Part shown: positions 54,066-64,000 of the stretch, piece by piece
Layout of the letters: every line of letters starts with the position of its first letter
Position numbering within the stretch: the stretch's first letter is position 1
Source: Cryptomeria japonica
Taxonomy: Eukaryota > Streptophyta > Pinopsida > Cupressales > Cupressaceae
Assembly (NCBI RefSeq): GCF_030272615.1
Contig: NC_081415.1
Span: 417,975,757-418,039,756, forward strand
DNA length: 64,000 nt
Reading direction: 5' to 3'
The notes under the pieces: generated by a model
Told to the model about the DNA's origin: nothing
The model's database searches: none
What the model saw: only the letters and a program-made list of their open reading frames with translations
Translations under genes and position numbers: made by a program

Positions 54066-56861
54066 ATGGTCACAACTCGATCCCAAAAGAAAAAGATGGC
54101 TGAACAACAATATGGCATGCCAGACATTGGTGTCCTATATGAAGATCCCATGCAAGATCATACACAAAGTGGACAACCTAGTAATCAAGATCGAAGTCAA
54201 AATCTTGACATGGTTAACCAAGATGAACTTTGTCTAGAAGTGCAAACTTTCCTAGCGGATTCTTATAACAAAGAGATGATGGAAAAGTTTATTAAACACA
54301 ATCCTACTACACTTCTAAAAGCTCTCCTTGAACATGGAGCTCAACTTCCACTTGAATTTAATAGATCCGCTCTCACCCAACAACCACAAGGAGACCTCGC
54401 TCCCACACAAAGTGTTGCACCTACTATTCAAACTCAATCAATTACAGCCCCATCAATCATCCAGGCTCAATCAATGCCACCCGCGGTACCTCCTACCATG
54501 GTCTCCATCCCACCTTCTTCCTCCTTACCATCCATACCACTATCAAATCCGATCTCATCCATTTTCCAACAAACTTATATACCACCTCCTTCTATTCAAC
54601 CACAAATTTCTATTCCACAAACTTGCCTTCCTCCTAACAATGTCGCAAATTTTATCCGGGCCGTATTCAATCCCGTCACTACAGTTGGCAGACCACAACC
54701 AACTATCCCTCAAACCCTAGCAACATCGGTCATCACATCCCACGTTCCCACCTCCTCATCATATCAATATATTGGTGGTGGTGCACCTTCTTTGGTTCAT
54801 CCAATTCTTGGGGCAAATACAATTCATCAATATCAAAGTCCACAACAAGACCTCATCAAGAAAATTCAAGACATGAAGAATATCATCAAGGACATGAAAC
54901 AAAGGACTAATAAAAGGAAAACTTATTTGTTCGAAGAGTTTTGCCCTTGTCCTTACAACCCGTCTATATCAGTTGCACCATATCCCCCAGGATTTGAGAT
55001 CCCTAAATTCACCAAGTATGAAGGCAAAGGAGATCCTCGCGACCATGTCCGAGAATTCCACATCTTATGCCAAGAAGTCTCCTATAGTGACCTTTATCTT
55101 CGCAGACTCTTTCCCAAGAGTCTCACGGGAGACACCTTGACATAGTTCTCATCTTTACCATGAGGTTCCATTATCTCTTTTCCAGACTTGGCAGAAAAAT
55201 TTGTGGCCCACTATGCATACAACATGGGTAATAATGTTTCTATGATGGACTTATGTAATACAAAACAAAGGCCCGGAGAAACCTTCGCCAATTTCCTACA
55301 AAGATGGCGACATCTTATCAAGAAATTTCAGTGGGACATGCCAGAACAACATCAAATTGAGCTATTCCAAAAGAACTTGGTGCCTAAACTTTCAAGGCCT
55401 TTAATATCTCAATGTATCAAATCCTTCCAAAAATTGACAGATAAGGGCCTCGCCCTCGAACGTGTCTTGTTGGAGGAAGGAACCTTGAAACATTACCAGA
55501 AATCAACACAAAATTCTTCCTCTTATTATAGCGACAAGCCAAAATTCTGGTCCAAAAACAAAAATGTGGTCAATGATGGTATAACTGATGCAAACCAAAC
55601 CGTGGCCACTCCCCCAAAATCCACCACCAACAATCATCAATTCAACAACCAAAATCAATCCCAAAAACCTCACAACAATGTCTCAATCCAGGGACGACCA
55701 CCTCGATCGAATAACAGGACTCCAAGAGATTTCACTCCTCTGGCTGAGCCTATTGAAGTGGTGTTTCAAAAACTTGTCCAAGCAGGTGTAGTGGTTTTTC
55801 CAATCACTCACTCATTTGACCCCAATCAACCTAAATCGAGATGGTATAATGAAAATGAGTATTGTGAATACCATCGTATCAAGGGACATGATACACGAAA
55901 GTGTATGAAACTGAAGATCTACATACAAGATCTCATTGATAGAGGTGAGATCGAAGTAGCAAATGCAAAACCTGGTAATAACAATGACAAACTCAAAATG
56001 TACCAGGAACCCTTCCCAAAGCATGATAAAGGAAAAGGCTCATCATCTAACGCAATGGGTTATGACTACGCTAATCACGTAACCAGTTTTGATTTTTTGG
56101 TAGGCTACATTGAACCTGCAGACAATAATGTCAATGTCATAACCATCCAAGGAGTTAATCATCCCTCTTCCCAAAGCAGACCAAATCCTGCTAGGATAGG
56201 CATTCAAGGCGCCATGCCTTCCACCTCCCATTTCCAGAATGACTGCAATGCAACTGCATGTCGAGGAAGAGTCACCATCCAAGGAGTTCCTCCCCTACCA
56301 AACTCCCCACCCATGTCTTCCACCCGCCGATATGACCTCCTTGATCAACTTGGGAAGACACCCGCGCAGATCTCCATTTTGGAACTTCTCAAGACCTCCC
56401 CGGTCAATAAATTTTTTTTGGAACAAGCCCTTCTCCAATCACGCGTTCCAGATAACATCAACGCCACCCAATTCCAAGCCCTCATTAGAAACCATGCTTC
56501 CCAGCAACACATTGTATTTAACTCCAAAGATGCTCTCGCAGATGAAGACCATAACAAACCTTTACACATCGAAGCTCTTATCCACAAGCACAAGGTCAAA
56601 CATATCCTAATAGACGGTGGATCCGGGCTTAATCTGTGTACATACAAATTAATAAAACAATTGGAACTTTCTGAGGATCTGATAAACACATCAGGAAGGA
56701 TCACAATAAAGGCATATGATGATGCAGAAAGAATTTCAAAGGGCATGGTCACTTTACCTCTTCAAGTGGGCCCCATTACAATTGAAACCCCTTGCCAAGT
56801 ACTAGATCTTGACCTCCCCTACAACATTCTCCTCGGGAGGCCATGGATTCATTCCTTGTAG
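54066..56861 (+). pseudogene. gypsy F gag and protease
   Basis: Starts MVTTRSQKKKM, a common Tat/Ogre gag start. After a Pro/Gln/Ser-rich linker comes the capsid PKFTKYEGKGDPRDHVREFH. Two stops (55143, TAG for TGG; 55161, TGA for CGA) interrupt it before LAEKFVAHYAYNMGNN and ETFANFLQRWRHL. A CX2HX4HX4C zinc finger CEYHRIKGHDTRKC lies near 55865. The protease site is HILIDGGSGLNLCTYKL near 56605. The frame ends at TAG 56859, likely a former CAG, and coding continues beyond it in decayed form. Confidence 0.85.
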
Positions 56862-57192
56862 GCCGTACCCTCCACCTATCACCAATGCATCAAATTCCCC
56901 TATAACGGAAGAGAGATCACTATCAAAGGTGATCCCCAACCTTTTCAATATAGCAAACTATTAGAGGGGAAGCATCCGTATCATTGCCCACTAAATAGAC
57001 CCTCGCCAACGCCTCCATCTGACACATCAAATGTTGCCTCCACATCATCCCAACCAGATAATCAAATCAACATCTTGGACAATGGCTGTGGAGAATACAA
57101 ATTGGAGGACGTCTTATTAATAGGCAACCTCCCTCTCTCTCCTAAGTCATTTGGCAAACCAAAAGAGATAAAAAAAGGACCCAAAACCAGTC

Positions 57193-57786
57193 ATGCAATG
57201 TCAAAACACCACCTTCCACCAATGGGGCCCACTTGATAATGAGAGCCTCGAAGCAGATATCTCTTCATCGCTGTACTGGGAAGAAGATGAAGATCCAATA
57301 AGAATATCCAAAGAAATGTACCCAAAAGCATCTGTCATAGTTGAAAAAATGGGTTACAAAGGACACGGCCTGGAACCAGAGGAGAAAGGAAGAAAAACAC
57401 CCATAAATCCTATCTCCTACAGATACAACAAAGGCTTGGGGTACACCCCGATGCCTAAGATTACTATCGTTGGTGCCCCTTCTAGTCCTTCTTCGGATAT
57501 CGAAAGCGCCAACAAAGAGGAATTCCACGAAATGCCTTATGAATATGAGAAAGATATCTTCTTGGATGCTTACATCAATACCATCACCCCCGTAACCCCT
57601 CCCACTTCACATGAGCTACATCTTGTCCATCCTGAACTCATTGACTGGGGCCAACAAGACAAACCCACTTTAGATAGCTGCGTCGACGATAATGCTCTCA
57701 TTGCTCTCCTAACATCACAAAATATGGAAGATTGTAGCAGAATCGAGGGTATTAAACTACACGAAAAGGGATACTTTGGTAGTTAG
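57193..57786 (+). pseudogene. gypsy F spacer with a G-patch-like motif
   Basis: A 197-codon frame between protease and RT. VEKMGYKGHGLEPEEKGR and YRYNKGLGY resemble a G-patch (glycine-rich RNA-binding motif also known next to protease in some retroviruses). The rest is acidic. It ends at a TAG just before the RT frame. Confidence 0.6.
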
Positions 57787-57864
57787 GTCAATTCCCTTAG
57801 CCACAAAAAAGATAATAAAAGAAAAAGATATGGTTCCTTAGGTGAAAACCTCCCTGAGGCACCT

Positions 57865-58905
57865 TTGGATGAACAAGAAATAAAAACAAAGGGCGTATCT
57901 GAAAGTGAAAACCTGGAAAAGGGACTTGACGATGAGGGATTTGACCTCCCTACCACTGGTTACCTTCCACAGGACAAATCAAATTTGTTGATAGAAGAAA
58001 CATACAGCATCAACATGGGCACCGAGGTCATTCCGAAAAATGTGCTCATTGTCAAATCCCTTACAGAAATCGAGAAACAAGACTTCATCAACTTCCTGAC
58101 AGAGGTAAAAATCAATTTTGCATGGTCCTATTCTGATATGCCAGGGTTGGACCTTGCCTTGGTGGTTCACAATCTCGCCGTTCGCCCAGATGCAAAACCT
58201 ATAAAACAAAAATTGCGTAAAATGCACCCACATATTGCACTCCTAGTCAAGGCGGAACTCCAAAAGTTGTTAGACGCGGAATTTATCAAACCAATAGATT
58301 ATGTTGAATGGGTCTCCAACATTGTACCTATCGGCAAACCTGATGGGGGCATCCGCATCTGCACAGATTTCCGATATCTAAATATAGCTTGTCCTAAATA
58401 TGATTTTCCGCTCCCTAATATAGACATGATTGTGGACCTTACAGTAAGACATAAAATGTTATCGCTAATGGATGGGTTTTCTGGATACAACCAAATCAGG
58501 ATAGCAGATGAGGATCAGCATAAAACTGCATTCACAACACCATGGGGTACCGTCTGTTACCGGGTCATGCCTTTTGACCTTAAAAATGTTGGAGCTACGT
58601 ATCAACGAGCAATGACAACAATTTTTCATGACCTCTTGCACAAAATTATGGAGGACTACGTGGATGATTTGCTAGGAAAATCCAAGACAAGGCAAGAACA
58701 CATCCCCATTCTAAAACAGATCTTCGAAAGATTGGAAAAATACAAGCTGCGCCTAAATCCCAAAAAGTGTGTGTTTGGCGTCACATCGGGAAAACTACTA
58801 AGATTCATTGTTTCCCGCAGAGGCATCAAGGTTGATCCTGCAAAGGTAAAAGCTATTATGAAAATGCCTCCGCCAAAAACTCTTAGACAACTGCGCAGTC
58901 TCTAG
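57865..58905 (+). pseudogene. gypsy F reverse transcriptase
   Basis: Residues about 110-340 carry the RT: WVSNIVPIGKPDGGIRICTD, FRYLN, LSLMDGFSGYNQIRIADEDQ, KTAFTTPWGTVCYRVMPFDL and the catalytic MEDYVDDLLGKSK with intact YVDD. KKCVFGVTSGKLLRF-IVSRRGI leads to RNase H. Two TAGs at 58903 and 58915 stand where glutamines are expected (LRSL-GKL-F). Confidence 0.88.
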
Positions 58906-58974
58906 GGAAAACTCTAGTTTGTCAGGCATTTCATTTCACAGCTAGCAAACAAGTGTCATCCATTTGCACACCTA

Positions 58975-60093
58975 TTGCGTAAAGACACAAAATTTAAATG
59001 GGATTGCCTATGTCAAAAGGCCTTTGAGAAATTAAAAGAATATCTAGCATCACCTCCCATATTGATGCCTCCTACTCCTGGAAAACGCCTTATTTTGTAT
59101 ATATGTGCTACTGCAGTGGCATTGGGGGCATTATTGGTGCAAACAGATGATCAAGGGAAGGAACACGTCATTTACTACATCAGTCGGACGTTGGTAGGAT
59201 ATGAACTCAATTACACCCCCATTGAAAGAGCATGTTTGGCATTAGTGTTCAGCACACAGAAACTACGACACTATATGCTAAATAATAAGACAAAATTAAT
59301 TGCTAAAATTGATCCACTTAAATATCTCTTGTCCAAAGTTGCTCTCACTGACAAAACTGCCAAATGGGTCATGCTCTTAAGCGAGTTTGACATTGAATAT
59401 GTGGACAGAAAGGCAATCAAGGGACAAGTCATTGCATATCAGTTGGCTGAAGCTCCACTTCCAGGCGACCATCCTCTTCTCACAGAATTACCAGATGAGT
59501 TCATTATGACTGTTACCACATCCTCCACATGGAAATTGTATTTTGATGGCTCCTACACTCAAAATGGATCAGGGGTAGGAAAATTATTGGTCACACCTCA
59601 AGGAGATGGCATCCCCAAATCATACAAGATAGCCTTTGCATGTACCAATAACATAGTAGAATACGAGACCCTCATCACAGGTTTACACTTGGCTATCCAC
59701 TGGAAAATAAAGGAATTACAAGTCTATGGCGATTCCCAACTCATCATAAAACAAGTCAATGATGAATACCAGACAAAAGATGATAAACTCCTTCCCTATC
59801 GTACCATGGTTGAAGATCTTAAGCAACATTTCACGGCAATCAAGTTTGACCAAATCCCACGAACAAACAACAGGGTTGCAGATGCAATGGCCACCATTGG
59901 CTCCCTCCTTCAAATGCTAGCACACAGTCAGAAGTGCGAGTTCTTGGTCGAGCAATTGTTTATACCGGCATACGACCTACCAGAGTCTGAAATGGTGTGT
60001 GTTCTCGTTGGTCCCGAGTCCCCTTGGTACCAAGAAACCTTTGCTTTCCTCAAAGACAAAACCATTCCCCCACACCTCACCAAAACCCAATAG
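58975..60093 (+). pseudogene. gypsy F RNase H plus second, archaeal-type RNase H
   Basis: Residues 1-140: retroviral RNase H with KWDCLCQKAFEKLKEYL, ALGALLVQTDDQG and the YTPIERACLALVF block; the DAS motif is replaced by CAT, which may disable it. Residues about 180-310: a second RNase H, WKLYFDGSYTQNGSGVG, NNIVEYETLITGLHLA, QVYGDSQLIIKQV, with the D-E-D residues visible. The paired domains are typical of Tat elements. Confidence 0.85.
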
Positions 60094-60141
60094 CAAACCT
60101 TCATCCGCCGATGTGCCCGTTACACCATCCTTGCAGACACC

Positions 60142-61304
60142 TTGTTCAGAAGACATTTTGATGGTTCCCTCCTAAGGTGTTTAGATAAACAAGAAGCAGA
60201 ATGGGCATTACGCGAAGTACACGAGGGTATTTGTGGGGCACACTCAAGTGGACTCACATTGGCTAAAAAACTTTTGAGAACAGGATACTATTGGCCTAAA
60301 ATGGAAGAAGATGCATACAATTATGTGAAGAAATGCATCCCTTGCCAGCAACATGGTGACAAGATTCATGCATCGTCACAAGAATTGCAGCCATTCATTA
60401 CACCATGGCCCTTCTCGCAGTGGGGGCTCGATCTCATTGGGAAAATCCACCCTTCATCTTCCAACGAACATAAATTCATTATCACCACCACATAATACTT
60501 CACCAAGTGGGTAGAGGCTATCCCTCTTACTTTCACCACCGACAAGCAAATATCCAAATTCATCCTAAACTACCTAATCTGCCGATATGGCATCCCAAAA
60601 GTTATCATCACAGATAATGGTAAACAATTTAAGAATTAGGATATCAAAGAACTCTGCCAAAAATTCAACATCCAACATCGCTTCTCCACTCCATATTACC
60701 CCCAAGGCAATGGCCAAGCTGAGGCTTCTAATAAAACCCTAATAAAAATCCTCAAAAAGACAGTCAATGAAGCAGGCCGTGATTGGCACCTCCAAATCCA
60801 TCCTGCATTGTGGGCCTGCTGCACTTCCATCCACACCCCCACAGGTGCCACTCCTTATTCCCCATAGGTGCCACTCCTTATTCCCTAGTATTTGGTTTTG
60901 AAACCATCCTTCCCCTTGAGATCGAGATCCCCTCTCTAAGGGTATCGCTGCAAAACATCCTACCAGAGGAAGAATATAGAATTGCCCTCTTACAAGAGCT
61001 AGAATTGTTAGATGAAAGGCGCCTCAAGGCCTTGAATCATCTTCGGGTATATCAAAACCATCTGCGCATGAGTTATCATAAAAAAGTCAGAACCCGAGAA
61101 TTCCAAGTTGGTGATCTTGTCCTCATGGAAAATCAGAAAAATCTACAAGAAAGAGAAAAGAAAGGCAAGTTCGAGCCTAATTGGCTTGGACCATATGTAA
61201 TCACAGTGAAATATGGATCAAGAGCTTATCAGTTGGCTACTCTTGAAGGCGATCCTTTGGATGATCCAATTAATATCATGCACCTCAAAAGATTTTATGC
61301 TTAG
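60142..61304 (+). pseudogene. gypsy F integrase
   Basis: HHCC zinc site (LREVHEGICGAHSSG ... CIPCQQHG), then the core WPFSQWGLDLIGKIHPSS, YFTKWVEAIPL, VIITDNGKQFKN, PYYPQGNGQAEASNKTLIKI with the DDE residues. Stops at 60493 (TAA) and 60637 (TAG) and a 25-bp tandem duplication at about 60840-60888 break the frame. The C-terminal part (60888-61304) reads YSLVFGFETILPLEIEIPSL and FEPNWLGPYVI, ending before TAG 61302. Confidence 0.86.
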
Positions 61305-62445
61305 TCCTCAGAAAGTCTTAAATTGTCAAAAAAAAATCAAGAAATTTTTTTTAAAAAAAATGAGAAAAAGATCCTGAAAAAAATCGTCACTTTGGTGAAA
61401 ACCTGGCAAATAGGCACCTTATGACACAAAAAAAATAAAAAATCAGAAAAAAGAAAAAAGAAAAAACAATTCGTCCATTAGTGAAAACCACTTGGTGGCA
61501 CTATGGACAAGTACCTTGGTGAAAACCTCTGTGCAGACGCCAAGGTAAATAACTAGATCCACTATCTATCATGTTGATACTACAAATCATCTGCCATCCA
61601 GCCCACCCATGCGCAACATTCCTTCTTTTCCATCTCCCAATAAAACATGCGTATGATGATAAAGTCTTCGCCTGAGTCATGAATAAGGAATGTCCCATTG
61701 AAACTGAGATTTTATGCCTCTATGTGTAAGCTTCAAGAAGTCTTGAGAAATAATCCTAAGTCCATCCTAGTTCTACTCTTGGCAAGAGGTATCATGTGGT
61801 CACAAGGAAGAGACTTGTTAGATTTTGTTAGATCTTTTCATATAGGCTTGCATCTTTTGCCCTACGACTGCCACTATTTACGACTGCCTGGGTTCTTCCA
61901 TATCCAGGTATGTTATGATAGGTGCATACTGGGGCATATTTCATAGTATGGCATGTTTTGGATCCTTCTTGTATAAATCGACAACCCGGTACTAGTGTTT
62001 ATCAACACTTACCTTCTCGTGTATAAGAGGTATCAGTGTGTTTGAGGGTTTCCTTGCATGAACCCACAACTCTGTATTAGTGTTTCTTAATACTTGCATT
62101 GTTGTGTGCAAGAAATTTCCGTTTGTCTACAGAGTTAGTCCACGCCCTGCGTTTCTCATGGCATCCTGATTTCTATAATCAATGGTGTAAGTCACTCAGG
62201 GCACATCAAACTAGGTTGGCTCTCCACATTTGTTGTGCACAAAATCTCACCATCATTCCATCAAATCCTAAACTCAATAATCCCATGGAGTTCTCAATTG
62301 CCCCCATTTTCCTCCGCGGTCTCACATCTCGTATTCTTCTTTCCAAATACCTCACGACTGCTTCATATTTGTTCCTCATCTATCCCTTCCACCTTAATTT
62401 TTCTTCCTCTATTTTTTTTCCTCACATAATCAATTATGATTCTGA
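61305..62445 (+). other. gypsy F 3' untranslated region, first part
   Basis: A-rich stretch, then several TTGGTGAAAACC motifs (about 61393, 61481, 61512), common downstream of Tat integrases, then sequence without domains. Confidence 0.55.
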
Positions 62446-63120
62446 TTCATGTCTTATACAGGATGTATCCTTCCTGAAACTAGACGCTCTGATCATGTCT
62501 TATACAGGATGAATCCTTCCTGAAACCAGACATTGTGATCAATCATGTCTTATACAGGATGAATCCTTCCTAAAGCCAGATGTTGTGATTTGATCATGTC
62601 TTATACAGGATGAATCCTTCCTGAAACCAGACGTTGTGATCAGTCATGTCTTATACAAGATGTATCCTTCCTGAAACCACACACTCCGATCATGTCTTAT
62701 ATAGGATGAATCCTTTCTGAAACCAGACGTTGTGATCAATCATGTCTTATACAGGATGAATCCTTCCTGAAACCAGACATTGTGATCTGATCATGTCTTA
62801 TATAGGATGAATCCTTCCTGAAACCAGACGTTGTGATCAGTCATGTCTTATACAGGATGTATCCTTCCTGAAACCAGACACTCCGATCATGTCTTATATA
62901 GGATGAATCCTTCCTGAAACTAGACATTGTGATCAGTCATGTCTTATACAGGATGTATCCTTCCTGAAACCAGACACTCCGATCATGTCTTATACAGGAT
63001 GAATCCTTCCTGAAATTAGATATTGTGATCAATCATGTCTTATATAGGATGAATCCTTCCTGAAACCAGACACTTTGATCATCTTTGTCTTATACACGAT
63101 GAATTCTTCTTGAAACCAGA
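62446..63120 (+). repeat. Tandem hairpin repeat in the gypsy F 3' UTR, 14 copies
   Basis: Units of about 44-52 bp on CATGTCTTATACAGGATGAA and TCCTTCCTGAAACCAGAC. Each contains AGGATGAATCCT, a self-complementary stem, nested in GTCT ... AGAC. Two spacer types alternate, ACTCCGAT and GTTGTGATCA(A/G)T, giving short and long units in a partly higher-order pattern. Confidence 0.92.
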
Positions 63121-63332
63121 CTGAATCTAGATCTTATCAATCGAATCAAATCAAATCTATCGGGATATCAATTTCGCAAAACTCCAAAGATCAAATACCT
63201 CAATTGATCTCCCGAGGGGGCATCACCATACCATAATCTATCAATCAAGAGCAAGGGCATCCTATCAAACCAATATCAGCATCAAAACAAGATTATTCTT
63301 TGAATCAATGTGTCATCACACCCCGCTTCAAA

Positions 63333-63343
63333 GAGGGGCAAAA
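63333..63343 (+). other. Polypurine tract of gypsy F
   Basis: GAGGGGCAAAA directly before the TGTAGACAC start of the 3' LTR; the usual plus-strand primer site. Confidence 0.8.
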
Positions 63344-64000
63344 TGTAGACACTTAAAAATAATTATTTTAATTATTTTTAATTCCTCGCATAATTAATTA
63401 TGTTAATTCAAATTCCTCTCAATATTAATTAAATACAATTAATATTGTCACTATAGCATATGATTGATTTATTTAATAAATCAATCCCTTTCTTTATTCT
63501 TCTAAAAAAATCAAATCCTCACAAATCTTCCTCTTAGCTAATTAATTTCAATTAATGGGTTAACCTACATGATTCCTACAAATCATCTTCTTAATTCATT
63601 CTTCTAGAAACTCCCTAAACTCACTTAACATTATTCTTCTAATTTTTTATTCCCTCCACTCATTCTCTCTCCTAGTCAAATTCTCCTACAAATATTAATC
63701 CCACCTAACATTTCCTCTAATCCCCCTCCTAACGAGTCGTTAATGGTTAATCATCATGATTAGCCACAAAGTCAACTCTTTGTCTTTTTCATCCAGCCAC
63801 TAGCTTTAAATGCTCTTTTCCTAGGTGAATGTAAGATTTTTGAAATCACACATTCCTCTAGGCATCCCCTCTCCCAAGGAATTTTTAATTCCTTTTTATT
63901 CCTCCAATCCCCATGATATCCTTTTTTGGAGAATTTTTAATTCCTCCAATGCATCTTGTGGAGTGTGGAGATACAAAATGCCTTTAAGGCATATTTCTTG
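63344..64000 (+). repeat. 3' LTR of gypsy F (cut by the window end)
   Basis: Aligns with 50222-50895 of the 5' LTR with scattered substitutions and a shorter TTAA repeat. About 450 bp of the LTR should lie beyond base 64000. Confidence 0.9.

Larger units (their letters stand above)
50222..64000 (+). mobile_element. Large Ty3/gypsy element F of the Tat type, running off the window
   Basis: 5' LTR from 50222, PPT-like GAGGGGCAAAA at 63333-63343, 3' LTR from 63344 past the window end: over 13.8 kb. Between them a 2.7-kb leader, gag-protease, a G-patch-like spacer, RT, RNase H, a second (archaeal-type) RNase H domain, integrase and a repeat-rich 3' UTR. The second RNase H and the long untranslated regions are hallmarks of the Tat/Ogre group. 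LTR parts that can be compared differ by about 2-3 percent by eye. In-frame stops and frameshifts break it. The bases before it, GTACC, are the expected target duplication. Confidence 0.9.

Noticed and set aside
54328-54720. 130-codon ORF inside gypsy F gag
   Set aside because: A frame-shifted shadow of the Pro/Gln-rich gag linker.
62446-63120. A CRISPR array
   Set aside because: Regular repeats in a plant retroelement 3' UTR, with spacers that are themselves repeated rather than unique.

Overview
This window is nuclear DNA of a land plant. It holds one split protein-coding gene buried in LTR retrotransposons, with no bacterial-type operons and no rRNA genes. The mix of degraded Ty1/copia and Ty3/gypsy elements, introns of 9.6 and 24 kb and very low gene density suggest a large-genome seed plant, most likely a conifer or other gymnosperm. 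The species is an inference and was not identified.

The host gene is on the minus strand. Nine exons between 43868 and 4715 join in frame, with GT-AG borders and matching phases, into a 483-residue exosome core subunit of the RRP45 type (RNase PH fold; the Arabidopsis family includes RRP45B/CER7). Exons 1-6 (43868-39276) encode the RNase PH fold. Exons 7-9 (15088-4715) encode an acidic linker, a conserved GGPS-WDPY block and a lysine-rich end. Intron 6 (24.2 kb) and intron 8 (9.6 kb) are made largely of mobile DNA. Intron 1 carries a SINE with two tRNA-like heads and an 8-bp target duplication.

Layout: 1-1012, 3' end of a copia element. 1013-4714, gene-free downstream flank with old repeats. 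4990-14539, intron 8, with a gag-only copia element (5366-9388) whose 3' LTR is split by a hAT-like element (5539-6665). 15089-39275, intron 6, with a solo LTR and a truncated gypsy element D (about 17113-37449). D was hit by a second hAT-like element (19975-21265), copia B (21648-31979, itself hit by copia A at 26148-31810) and copia C (32077-36903). 43869-45300, promoter side of RRP45 plus an unrecognised ORF ending in a poly(A)-like run. 45540-50221, minus-strand gypsy H with a chromodomain-like end. 50222-64000, large plus-strand gypsy F of the Tat type, inserted in H, with its 3' LTR running off the window.

No retrotransposon here looks autonomous: all carry frameshifts, deletions or stops. 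Where I could compare related copies, nearly all stops are C-to-T type changes, mainly CAG to TAG, as expected from deamination of methylated CHG sites. Copia C looks youngest (one difference between its two 207-bp LTRs by eye). The most unusual items are the nested 39-kb RRP45 gene, two hAT-like elements with a shared core but different subterminal arrays, the two-headed SINE, and a U5 hairpin conserved among diverged copia LTRs.
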